In this document: positions 22,801 through 34,708 of the stretch, one piece after another
Layout: each line of letters opens with the position of its first letter
How positions within the stretch are numbered: the stretch's first letter is position 1
Assembly: GCA_030549495.1 (NCBI GenBank)
Contig: JAUIRK010000882.1
Location: 62,001 to 126,000 of the forward strand
Source of the DNA: Nectonema munidae
Lineage: Eukaryota; Nematomorpha; Nectonematoida; Nectonematidae
Reading direction: 5' to 3'
Length of the DNA: 64,000 nt
Program-made: the position numbers and the translations under genes
Notes under the pieces: generated by a model
The model's database searches: none
Told to the model about the DNA's origin: nothing
What the model saw: the letters and a program-made list of their open reading frames with translations, nothing else

Positions 22801-23901
22801 AACGAGGGCAGTGTAAAGGCTTTCTTTGTTCCTTGTGCATGCGTACATTTGTAAAGCGCAAACCGTTCTCAGATTCAGATACGCCTCTTCGATTGCCAAC
22901 ATCGAGTCCACCAAACTTGTTAATTTTTCGCTCTCTTCATCCAAGGTCGAAAGAAAAGTTTTTATTTGCGATTCATTATAAAGCTTTTCCAAGTTCGGAA
23001 AGTACCTATCTGGCAAGGCATACACGTTGTTCATTAGGACGACGGCCCCGTCCAACGCTGTGTGAAGGTGCATGTTTTTGTGGATGACATCTGAGTTTAT
23101 CGTAATGACTGTGAAGTTGCCGTGATTGCCTTCTTCCAAATTCTCCAGAATTTGCATCGTGTGAACGTTGTTCGTTATGAGGATTAGGATGTTCCACACG
23201 CTCTTGTCCTGTAAAAAGTTTTCTTCTTTGAGATTGGTAGTGTCATCCATTTCTAACAAGTCTTCTGAGCAAAACTGCTCAATCAATTGGTTGAAGAAAG
23301 GAGAGGAATACTCAGAGCTGTAGAACACTTGAACATTGTCCAAATTCCAGTCTTTAGTAAGGCGGATCAGAATCTCCATGATCTGGGATAGTCCAAAAAC
23401 TGTGGTTGTGAACGTTGACTGTAATAGGGGCGTGATTTGCCGAAAATTGCTGATACCGTAGAAAATGTGCGAAATTTTGTAACTGGATAGGATGCTCGTA
23501 AAAATTTCGGCTGACTCCATCGACCTCAAAACAAGGAAGTAATGAATGGGATATTCATCGTTTATGATGTTGACTACGCCTTGGACGAGATTTTGCAGAA
23601 TGCCGCAAGACCCGTAAAACTTGTAGCCAATGGTGCCGTCGTGAACATTCGAAATCCTATTCAATCTCTTACTTATTTGCTTTAGCATGTAGAGAGCTGT
23701 TTCGAATTCAAGCATACCAGCTGGTTCAGTTTCTTCAGAGCATTGTGAATCATTGCCCTGTTTGTATATGTTGAATATTCCCACAACTAGTACGTTGCCT
23801 TTGGAAAACGCTACCAACTTTTCTCCATAAAAGCTTGAAGTACGCGGGAATAAGGTGAACAACGCACAAATCAACGCCATCAAGTACTTTGAATGAGGCA
23901 T
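19288..23901 (-). CDS. Class C GPCR, metabotropic glutamate receptor-like
   Basis: Two exons, 23901-22015 and 19812-19288, encode 803 residues. A signal peptide (MPHSKYLMALICALFTLFPR) is followed by a Venus-flytrap domain to about residue 435, including a segment like the mGluR C-lobe (SLVDSMLAIEEAYLNL, NGNIRKDVELVNL). Next comes a nine-cysteine domain (about 440-495; CNKVC, CCWVCQMC, ERCERC, TAC), then seven transmembrane helices. TM1-TM3 lie in exon 1, TM4 is split by the intron, and TM5-TM7 lie in exon 2. CLPKEFIDA before TM6 matches the mGluR VPENFNEA motif. Donor ATATGG/GTAATG and acceptor TTTAG/GTGTGC join in phase 0. The first-lobe hinge reads HIFYGIS rather than the glutamate-binding YAST, so the ligand is uncertain. 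The C-tail is short, with KKKKKK. Known: class C receptors act as plasma-membrane dimers coupled to G proteins. Inferred: orphan receptor, possibly neuromodulatory or chemosensory. Confidence 0.92.
19813..22014 (-). other. Single intron of the GPCR gene
   Basis: 2.2-kb AT-rich intron with GT and AG borders. Apart from a short ATT run near 21090, I see no gene or clear mobile element in it. Confidence 0.7.
22015..23901 (-). CDS. GPCR exon 1 (signal peptide to TM4)
   Basis: 629 codons. The frame is open nine bases further upstream, but the first ATG is at 23901 and directly precedes the signal peptide. The exon ends LIDLIW inside TM4. Confidence 0.93.
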
Positions 23902-23957
23902 TGCTTCCAAAAGGGAAAAGTTATGCTTTAAAACGGGTGCTTGACAGTTAGTTCTTC

Positions 23958-23964
23958 ATTTATA
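23958..23964 (-). promoter_or_regulatory. Possible TATA box of GPCR gene
   Basis: TATAAAT on the minus strand about 57 nt before the ATG, leaving room for a short 5' UTR. Chance occurrence is possible in AT-rich DNA. Confidence 0.35.
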
Positions 23965-24324
23965 GTCTTCTCTATCCCAAAAAGTATATACTTCTTAAAA
24001 GATATTATTAACAGCAAATTGCGCCTGGTAAAGATTTTTAGAATATCTTAAGGGTCATACATAATTGATATCAACCAAAGACTGGTAGCAGGGGGGGGGG
24101 TGTGGATAAGTTAACAAATGAAGAATTTGTAAACTAAATAAATAGTCAAAAGTTGAAAATGGGGGTGGGGGGGGGGGGAGGTTAAAATTAAGCAAAAAAA
24201 CTTTGCTTCGCCAATAACACATGGGCTGTTGCACTTTTTCGAATTTTTTTCTAATATTTTCTATCGTGAAAAGTTGTTATTTAAAAATTTAAACTTAATT
24301 TTCCATTTTTATCAAAACGTAAGT

Positions 24325-24485
24325 GGTTTAGTGGCTGCGAGGTTAAACGGTTAAAAGCGCTGCTATCGATCTGAAGTTCCGGGTTTAAGCTTCGCTTCTG
24401 CTATGCTAGATTATTATCCATAGTTCGGTGTTGGCTGCTAATTAGTACTTTTTTCGATGAAAATACCACACCACCGTTAACCTTT
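24325..24485 (+). repeat. Degenerate tRNA-derived SINE, copy 2
   Basis: A box-like TGGTTTAGTGGC, degenerate B box CGGGTTTAAGC, and a body ending TTTTTTCGATGAAAATACCA that corresponds to TTTTCGATGAAAACACCC in the copies at 10621 and 28669. Confidence 0.5.
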
Positions 24486-25509
24486 ATCATAAAGATTCAA
24501 ATTCAAAGTTACTACATTGTTTAATTGCTACATTGTTTTTATAATTTCATTTCATATGAGCTTATTTTTTGAAATGTTCGCTTTCATCAAATTCACTTTA
24601 ACTCTAACTTCAATAATCCAAACTCTTTTTTTTATATTTAACGTTCGCAAGAGGAAGTGTGGATTTTTAACCAATCAAATTGAAAACACATTTTACTCCA
24701 CTTCATAAAAAAGTTAAAATTTTAATATTAATTAAAAAAAAAAAAATTATGTAATTAAAAATTATTTAATGTTAAATTTTTAATTTTTGTACTAAAAGTT
24801 ATGAGTGGAGTATTGTTCGTGATGTTCGCTCCCATCCCTTCAGATAAGGCTGTCCCGCTTGGAATGCTTGGTCCAGGATCGGGATGGACCTTTCATCCCA
24901 CAAGAATGAATGTTTCAAATATATAAATACAGCTGAGTGAAAGATACAATCCTAACGCCTACGCTCACAAAGTGAGAAACAATCTTAATGTCTAGTGATA
25001 GCTTGATTACTAACAAAGTAGCCGTACAAACCTTTGAATTCTTTAGAGGAAGAGAGAACCAGGATACAAAGCCTGTCTTTTTTAACTAAAAAATATTAAA
25101 TAGCATTTTGAATAAAAAATATGAACAATTTATTTTACGCCCTTTGAGCGTCCACGGATTAGTATGTCTTAGTATGGAGAAAATTTTGTATTTCATCTCG
25201 CAACTTCTTTACACAAGTAGTTGTTACCTTTTGCGCGTGATAGCCATCGTGCATGAGAAGGTGAGAGAAAACGGCGCATTTCGTCACAACGAACATTAAA
25301 AAAACGAGAATTAAGCGATTGGACTTTGATGCAATTAACAAACTTCATTCATTTTCTCATTTCAATATTTTTGGCATCTTTTTAACTAGGAACTTAAATA
25401 ACTCTATAGTTTTAGGATGATTTTTCTGTTAGATGTTGTACGTCATTGAAAGTAAGGCAACACCTTGAGAATTGTAACCACTTTTTTTCAGGGCGGATGA
25501 GTACTACTA

Positions 25510-25532
25510 TCAAGAGAGAGAGAGAGAGACAT
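25510..25532. repeat. GA dinucleotide tract
   Basis: A run of GA repeats. Similar GA/CT tracts occur at 43702-43720 and 51559-51580. Confidence 0.7.
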
Positions 25533-25621
25533 ATCTTTTAAGCTTCGCTTCTCAGATCAAACACAAGATAGATCATTCTTAGAAATAAAATGGTTTCAAT
25601 TTTCTTCCAGAATATATGACT

Positions 25622-25668
25622 GACCCTCAGGGGTCCGTGGACCCCAGGTTGGGAACCACTGTGCTCCC
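25622..25668 (+). mobile_element. One end of a hAT-like MITE
   Basis: GGGTCCGTGGACCCC then GGTTGGGAACCACTG is the right terminus of the family complete at 27244-27600 (GGGGGTCCGTGAACC, TTAAGAACCACTG). No matching left end was found nearby. Confidence 0.5.
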
Positions 25669-26682
25669 CAACTAATATAAGTCCATAAAAGTTGACAGCA
25701 AAATTATGCTTTTTTCACAGTCCTCTGGAGAGACAGAAGATGCCATTTTAACGCTACTGTTTATTTTATGTCTAACATATATTTATTGAGTGAAGCGTAT
25801 GGGTTTTTTGTGAAATTTTTTTTCAAAACGTCATCCATACAGATAGATTTATATTAGATATATAAAATATCATTTATTCAATTTATAATAGAGATGAAGA
25901 TCTTGGAAGTTCTTTATAAGCAGCATATTACATTGTGTTTGCTTCATTTTCATATATAGAAAATCGAAAAAAACTGTTTTTTGAAAATAGTGAACAAAAA
26001 AGTATATATATCTTTGTGAATGGATGAGAAGTAGCATTTGTCTCTGCCAGTCCTCCCATCCTTAACCACAAAAAGAATATCTGTAATAATCAATTACAAA
26101 TGTCAATCATCATCATCATGATTAAGAAGCTTATATATATTTCTGCGAAAGGAGATATTTATTTGATTTATTAAGTTATGATTTATTTATTTGATTTGAA
26201 AGATTACGCGATTCATCAATATTTCATTTCCTAATTTCCTAAATTAATAATAATAACAATAAATAAATACGGTTTATCTTTCAAATCGAGTTGTACACAT
26301 GAATTATAAATGGGAAATAAGAACGGAGAATGCTGAAAAAAACTGACATATACAGCATTTGAAAAGGTAACATGAAGAGAAATGGCTGTCGTTTAGATAA
26401 AGGGAGGGTGGCGAGAATGAGCAAAAAAGTACAGAGAAGCTTTTCCAAATTCACGCGAAATAAACCTTCTTTTTTGTTGTGATGGAGAAAAGTTTGTTGT
26501 GTGACTGCTGATGTGAAATTCTAAAAGACGTGCGCGTGAGGAGAGCACAAGAAGCTAGTAGCTGTGTCAGGAAAGGTTTCTTGCAGACTCTTTCTCTTTG
26601 TCCGTTGCAATAAATGTTAATTGCTATTAAATTTTGCAAAAATATAAAAGAGAATCCAACGTCTTAAAATGCATAGACGGAT

Positions 26683-26730
26683 GGGGGGGGGGGGGGGGGG
26701 GGGGGAGCCGACGTAGCCCCCCCCCCCCCC
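26683..26730. repeat. Long G run facing a long C run
   Basis: 23 consecutive G (26683-26705) and 14 consecutive C (26717-26730) are separated by 11 bases, so the strand can form a G:C hairpin or a quadruplex. A C run at 27116-27128 and G runs near 24091, 24165 and 33113 are similar. Confidence 0.9.
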
Positions 26731-27243
26731 TTTAAAATTAAATGAGAGCTTTTCAAAAAATTTAAAAAACATTTGGAAAATGTCTTTGACTTTCATTTAA
26801 TACATAATGCTTTGGTTAAACTATTAATCATATACATAGAGTTATTACCATATATCTATGAGGATTTGTTTTAAAACCCTATCATTAAATTTATATGCTT
26901 GAAATTTGAATTCTAGTTTAGTATAACCCGCCCCTCCCCACAATGCCCATTTCTAAATCCGCCCGTGAAATGGAAGCTTGGCGGGACACAGAAATCGAAT
27001 AAAGAATGAAATTCGTATTCTATAAACTAAAAATATCTTTATGAAAAGTGTAAAGCCTCCTTATTACGATGAACGTCCACTATAGGGCTAGTAAATAAGT
27101 CTTTTGAAAAACACACCCCCCCCCCCCCTACCCATGGCATTTTAAAAATATATATATTTTTTTCGAAACTATAGATAAATATATACTTATTTTAAAATCA
27201 TTTCTATTGTATAACGAAAAATATTATTGTTTAATCTATATAC

Positions 27244-27600
27244 CAAAGGTTCTTAAACTTTTTTCAGTCATGGGGCCCTCTAAGAAGTTTATGAAAGTTA
27301 TGGACCCCCTAAAAGGAAATTTTCGCATAAAAGCTGAATTATTTGATCTCAAATGACGTCAAATACAGGTACGCAAAGCAAATTTTACGTAAGTTCACGA
27401 AGAAACGACAAAAAGCCGTGTATTCCTCTAAGTTTACTAGTTAGCTTATTGGTTCCTTTCTTTATACACGTACATATTGGTTGATTATTATTTTGACTCA
27501 TTTTAAGTTTTTTTTACAAAAAGGAAAAACTATTCCGTAATCCCCTGAGAGGCTGTCTACGAACCCTGGGGGTCCGTGAACCGCGGATTAAGAACCACTG
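27244..27600. mobile_element. Complete hAT-like MITE with 8-bp flanks
   Basis: The ends CAAAGGTTCTTAAAC and GATTAAGAACCACTG are inverted, with ATGGACCCC-type subterminal words. The flanks CTATATAC (27236-27243) and CTATATAG (27601-27608) match at 7 of 8 bases, fitting the 8-bp target duplication of hAT elements. No coding frame. Confidence 0.7.
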
Positions 27601-27776
27601 CTATATAGAGAGTTAATTTTATACAAGCGCGTAAAAGAGTTTTTAAATGATTTCTCAACGCATTCTTCCTCATTTACCTGTAGAATAACCTTTTTTCACT
27701 TATATACGTTGTTTTGCTGATTCCTATTGTTTTTACATACAAGCAATTCATCTTTATTTTGCAAAGATTTGTAAAG

Positions 27777-27890
27777 ATCTATCGTTCCAAGCGGAATGAT
27801 CAAGGATCAGATGGAGCAGCCTGCCAGCTTATGAAGTGGATTCTCCTTTATTCCCTTACTCCAAGCAACGCCGTGACTTTTTCTGCAGAG
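27777..27890 (+). CDS. Possible isolated exon, unknown protein
   Basis: 38 codons, phase 0, between TGTAAAG and a good donor GCAGAG/GTAAAG. It reads IYRSKRNDQGSDGAACQLMK and then WILLYSLTPSNAVTFSAE. Base composition is close to 46% G+C against about 28% around it, which suggests coding constraint. The acceptor lacks a strong pyrimidine tract. No family recognised and no partner exon found within 3 kb. Confidence 0.25.
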
Positions 27891-28668
27891 GTAAAGCGTG
27901 CATAACCTCTTCTATTATCTTTGTTTTATAATTTCATTTTTTGTTCTTCCATAAATGTCACTTACACATGCTCATCCAACCAATTTTTAGAGCTTATCTT
28001 TGTCCTCGTTTAATTGGTGCGATCATCACAGCCAAGTTTATCCTTTTTTGCTTTGTTATCGTTATGTTATTTTATATACTAATTAATTAAGGGTATATTA
28101 ATTTTTTAGTACTCCAAAGAGTTTAATTTCTTGTTTTTCTCCTTTTTTTATGAGACATATGTTAATAATTTTTTTATATTATTATTTCCTCCAACCTCCT
28201 AAAAGTACAGCGTAATAACCATTATCGCTTTCCTATAATAACCCTTATCTGAATAAATGTAGTCATTCTATTTCGTTTTTTCATATTTTTTTGTAATAAC
28301 CCTTACATTTTTTTATCACTCAACCTGAGTAAGTAGCTGACATCTAAATGATAATGAAATACTGATAAAGACACACGACTGAAAATCAGAAAAAATATTT
28401 ATGTCCAGTAATTGCCCTCTTTAAAAACGATAGCAAAAATTGAAAAGCTGATTTGTGAAAATTTACCCTTATGACATTTAGTTTTACATTTTAAGATACT
28501 CAATTTCATACCTGCAAAATTTTTTTACCTAAAATGTTAAAAGGTTGTTTATATTTTTTTTAATTTTGTGTTGAAAATCATTTATTAATTATTATTATTA
28601 TCATTTATTTATTGATTGATTCTTACAGAATCATCAAGCAAAATTTGAGCGCTTTTGTTACATCATAT

Positions 28669-28812
28669 GGGCGTGAGTATATGGTTGGTTAGATGCTGGA
28701 TTCGAGAACTCAAGGTCTTGGGTTCGATCCTACATCAAGCCTGCTTTCCTCATAGTTCGATACAAGCGGCGCAATTGTGCCTTTTCGATGAAAACACCCT
28801 ACGGTACCATAT
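28669..28812 (+). repeat. tRNA-derived SINE, copy 3
   Basis: Nearly identical to the copy at 10621, with the same B box GGGTTCGATCC and the same end TACGGTACCAT. The close match implies recent activity. Confidence 0.75.
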
Positions 28813-29859
28813 GATACACTGAAAAAAGCAGTAACTACTTTCGTTTACTGTAACAATGCATAACTTTACTATTCTTGGTAATTAAAAATACGATTGAATC
28901 ATTGGATAACATTTTTAGTATTAGGTTCACTTTCCATCAGGTAAAACATCTGAAAGAAAAATCATCTTAAAAACTACAGATTTTAAAGTATTTTAAAGCT
29001 GATATAAAAGAAAAATATTATAAATCTTCACAAAATTTACTAAAATGATAAAGCCCAATTTTACAACTTTAGTTCACTTCTAGTGTTGTGAAATTACTTC
29101 TTTTTTATTTTTAAGCGTAATTACTAATCAAATTTTAAATAAATATAATTAAGCTAATCATTATCTAACAATAAAAAAATGTATCTAATACTTAAAAAAC
29201 GAGAAAGTGAAACAAAAAGTTAAAATATATAATATCAACAACAAATCAAAACTTGTTACTTCTTAAAAATAAGATAGATTAAATCAATCAATCAATACGA
29301 GTAATGGAAATAACAAATATACTTCTCTACTCTTTAATCTACCTCTTACTCCTTGAAAATCCTCTTACTCCCGAGCCTTTGTTAAAACTATGAAATAAGT
29401 CGAGCAACTCCTGACACCGGACGGCGATGCGCTCTTTGAGATGTATCGTTAGCTAGGTTACGCCATTCCGATATAGATATAATATCAAGTAAGTGAATGA
29501 TCGATGTTGTGTTTCATGGGAAAAAGATGAGCTTAATGTTTGAGGATTCTTTGGACGGTATGGGAGAATTTTCAGCAAAATAAAAGAGTATAATGATTTT
29601 CACAGAAAATTTTTTATTCAAACAATTTTAGGAATCATCGAGGCTATATTGTTAAAATAATAGGTTGAATCTTTTCCAAGAACATTGAAGGTGCAAGATG
29701 GAAGAGCCCTATAGAAAATCCAGTTTCATCTATATATTATTATAAATGTTGTCTAGAGAATAGGCATCGATAATAATGTAGTTTTACGCTCTTTCAACGC
29801 ATAATGATCTTTTAATAAATATTGAATAACAAAATAAACCGTTATTTAATTTTTTTATT

Positions 29860-30570
29860 GCTTCTTTTTAACACTTTTCAAAATTCCAATCACTCTGCAG
29901 AAAGCTTACTATTAACATATGAAATATGCTTTTCCCAACTCAATTTATGATCTAGTATTATGCCTAATAACGGAAAATTGTCTAGAACTTCAAAGAGCAA
30001 ATTATCCAATTTTTGGATTTAACTGATTTTATTCCTATAGAAAAAGCTTTAATTTTGAATAATCCATCGATTTTTAAAAGCCCAATCAAACAAACTTTGA
30101 AGTTATGTATATTCTTCAAAATTTAATACTTCGGAAGGAAAAAAGGCATATTTAAAAGTGAGATCATCTGTAAAACCACTACAGCCTAGATTACGGTCAG
30201 TAAAATATAAATCATTTGTAAATATCAAAAAAAGACTTTTTTTATCAGATAAAACTGCTTTAATTGACACTTGCTCTTGTCTCAACTGAAAGTATGATTC
30301 CATAAGAAACAATGCACTTTTTTTGGAAATCATGCAGACTTAACTTTTGAAAATTAAATCAAATGCTTTAAAAAAGTCTATTAAAGCAGTTAGAGTAGAA
30401 TAACCTGCTGACTATTCATTAATGATATGATTTACTAAATTATTTCATGTTAAAAAACGGTCTTTAAAAATTTAGTGGATGAACTTCTTCCAAGGCTAAA
30501 AAAAGTCAATAAAGAAAGATTTCATTTAAAAGACCAAAATGTTCAGCGTAAATCAATTTCAAACTAGTTT
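29860..30570 (-). mobile_element. LINE reverse-transcriptase remnant
   Basis: The minus strand reads LTALIDFFKAFDLIF near 30400-30360, matching the RT motif DFSKAFD. KSLFLIFTNDLYF near 30240 matches LLFLIYINDL, and GFTDDLTF near 30170 stands where FADD is expected. Stops and shifts separate the pieces. It is probably CR1- or Jockey-like. Confidence 0.6.
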
Positions 30571-31289
30571 GAACTATGTTCTCTTCCATAAGTCAAGTAT
30601 AAGTCAGATTGTATTATCATGCAACTGTAACAAAATTCTTCTTATAAAATAAAAATGCGTCTCTTTGAGACACAAGACATAAATATAAAAAAAGCCACAT
30701 GTAGCTAGCCATATGATTTTTTATGTTTGGAAATTTTTATGTTGCGCATTTAATTTTTATAATTTTACTACAGTCTGATGATCATCACGAGTGCAAACAG
30801 TTTTTGACGTAAAAAATTCTATTTTTTTTTGACTTAATGATCAAAATTTTTTGACTTTTTTTACTTATTTCACGCAATTTTTGAGTTAAAGGAAATTTAA
30901 AGTTTTTTTCAATTAAAAAGACTTCTCTCCTTTAGAAGAAGAAGAAATTTTATAGAAGATTGAATATTTAGAATAAACTACAACTGGATGTTATATAAAG
31001 CAAAAAAAGAATAAAACTGAAAGGAATCCCTGCTTCCCTAGATTTTATATGAGATTTATAAAAAAAAAAAAAAAAAAATTTAGAGTAAAATAACTCTATA
31101 GTTTTAAAATATTATTTTTGTTTTTTTGCATTAGTTTTCAAAATTTTATTGACCTACAAAACAACTTCATTTTGAATTATTTCATGTAAAAAATTACAAA
31201 AAAATAGAAAAAAAAAAATTCAACCTACTTTAAAATTGGTTTACATTGAAGTTTTTGTTTTTTTAAGAAGAAAAAGAAGGAGATATTTA

Positions 31290-31612
31290 TTGAGACTATG
31301 CCATACCTTCCTAACTCTATCGTTTCAAAAGGAGAGACATGATTACCGTTTATAACATCCTTCATGGAAAGATGCTCATCAACTCAAGGATTTTACCTGA
31401 TTTTTCAAAAAGAAATCAAAGATTACACTCTAAAAAATTTCAGAAATCGTTTTGTAAAAAGTCCTATTTAAAAAGATTTTTCTCTGAAAGAATGATTAAT
31501 GACTGGAATTCACTTCCCGATGATATTGTTAATGCTCCAAACGTATAAGATTTTAAGAACAAATTGGATGAATTTTGGAAAGACAGAATATTTGAGCTCT
31601 GCTAAACACTTC
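31290..31612 (+). mobile_element. LINE C-terminal fragment
   Basis: KRRDMITVYNILHGKM, FFSERMINDWNSLPDDIVNA and, after one in-frame stop, DFKNKLDEFWKD make up the standard C-terminal block of CR1/Jockey-like LINE polyproteins (RGDLIxxYKILHG; FFSxRVVxxWNxLP). It lies opposite in strand to the fragment at 29860, so it is a separate insertion. Confidence 0.7.
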
Positions 31613-33813
31613 ATTCTCCCCTTCTTCTTTCCTTACTCAGATGCGATAATGTTAACAGATTAGAAGGAAAAAAATTGTATATATTGAAACAGGTGTAGGT
31701 AACATTAACGAGTAGGTTAAGCACGGCATAGAAATAGTCAGAAATGACCGCTTCTATGCCAGACATTTATAAGTGACAACATTTAACTCAAAAATCACAA
31801 TATAAATGAGATAATAAAATACGTTATATTTAAAAAATAAATATATTTTTGGAAAACTTTTTAGGATTCATTGAAAATTCTCTTACTCTTACAAGAAAAG
31901 TGTGCACGGATAAAAGATACACATGGAGTGATCAAGTAAAATGATTTACGCGCGCATAAGTAAGACCTAGAAATTGATTCGTGATTTCATTGGCTGTGCA
32001 TGAGCGAATAGAAAAAGGCGAAACAAAACTCAAAATAAAAAGGTGTTGAAGAGACTTTTAACGTGGAAGCAAGGATATTGATTGCTTCGATGAAGCAAAA
32101 GCTCACTCAAAATTATCTTGCTCCTAAATAATTTAGAATTTTTCTTCATATTAGTAATTATTATGCTCGAATTTGGCCTGATTGCAAGCACTTTATGAAA
32201 AGCAAGCCAAAGTATGACATCATAAGAATTCAGCATTGAAAGATGAAGAGATAACGATCAGCCATCTTGAAACCTGGGTCCTTAGCTATTACAGTTATGT
32301 GAGAAAAATAATGAATGCTCCAGCTCGTGTTTTATTTAGTTATAGCTGTGTTAATGGCATAATTCATAGCCGTAAGTAATAAAGTTAGTAAATTCATCGT
32401 TAACTAATCTAAAAAACAACTTCACTAATCAAATCAGTAGATGATATATATAATATATTAGGAGTTTGGCCTAAAAAAAGCTCCGGACGCTTTATATGTC
32501 CAAACGAAGATTCGCCAAGATACTATGTAATTATTTTATAAAAAATTTGAGGTTAAAAATGAATATCTTCCAGTTTTTCAAATTGCATGAAATTATGGAG
32601 GTATTATCTTTCAAAATTTCAGCTCATTTTAGTTCATATCGAAAATTCTATCTCATAACCTGTACGGTTGAACGCGGCTAGACAACTTGATTGTCATCTC
32701 CAACATATAGTTTCTATTCCATGTACAAATGACTAGGGAGACCATGTTCAACTTTCTATTCATATTTTGCTACATGTAAGATTTGACATATCTCATTCGG
32801 GGAGACGATGTTACAAAAGTTATTGCCTATATTTTTGAAATTTGCACGATATTAAATAATACAATATTTGTCAAATAATCAAAATATAATTCTGTAATCA
32901 AAGAATCGAAAAATGTTCTTAAAATCAAAAAAAAATTTATTCTCTTCAAATATATCGTTGGCACCCGTTACTTTAAGAAAAGTAAGATAAACTTAGTTTC
33001 TCTAATAATTTTATCAAATCAAGCATATACGAAGCTAAAAGTAACGTGAGCCAGCGATATATTTGAAAAGAATAAATATTTTTTGTTTTTTATAGAACCA
33101 ATGTCTTTCCAAGGGGGGGGGGGGGGTGGAGAAAAGCCTATTCGCTAGAATTTTAAACTAGAAAACAGGAAACAACTATAAAAAGTAAAACATAGAAGAA
33201 TGAAAAATCGCGTTTGCCTCCCTACATAAGCAAAAAAGCATTACTTGTTATAAATCGGTGCATAAAAATAAGGATGCAATATATGGCTTAAAAAATTGAA
33301 ATAAAGTAAAGACATGTGTAAAAGTAAGAATTCTTTTATTTTTCAAATTTTTTTTTATTACACTCCAAAAAAAATAAAGCCGTCAAAGAATAGCAAACTT
33401 TATTGCTAACATATTTGCAAAAGAGGAAATGAAACGTTTTAAAAATCTTTGGATAATTCCGGAAAAATTGGTTTGTTATAATTTCAATAAAAGAAGTAAA
33501 TAAACGCTTTAAACTTACGACCCAAAAATTTTTCGAATACCTTTGATATAAGAAATGAGAGTAGATAGTAGTAATGAAATATATGGGAAATATTGTATGT
33601 ATACACTTTAGATAAAGTAAATCATATAAATATTAATTTAAATTTACATATATATTGCAGGTCATGAAGTCGCAAAGTCTATACTAAGATCAATTTTAAA
33701 TGATAAAACGAGAAAAGATATAAGAAATTGTAATTAATTATTAAATTTTATCTCAAAAGTAAATCAAATGATTTTTATTTGACGTGTCCAAATTATTTCT
33801 CAAGAAAATAATC
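31613..33813. other. AT-rich intergenic DNA, no gene seen
   Basis: No protein-like frame or structured repeat recognised except a G run at 33113-33126. Confidence 0.5.
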
Positions 33814-34460
<647 letters not shown>

Positions 34461-34708
34461 ATTTACCAAATCAAATACCCAGATAAAATTTGCTATTGAC
34501 TCTACTCTATACGTACTAGAAAGACTCAAAATGTGCACTTCCTTAAAAGTCAGGGTGTTCATTTTGATCACTGTTTTTTAAAACTATTTTCGGAATGAAC
34601 ATCAGTTCAGCGATTAAATTCATTATTTTTTATATATTTAAATACATTTAAAAAGAATTTAAATAAGTAAAAAAAAAGTTAAATAAATAATTTTAATCTT
34701 TTTCGCAT

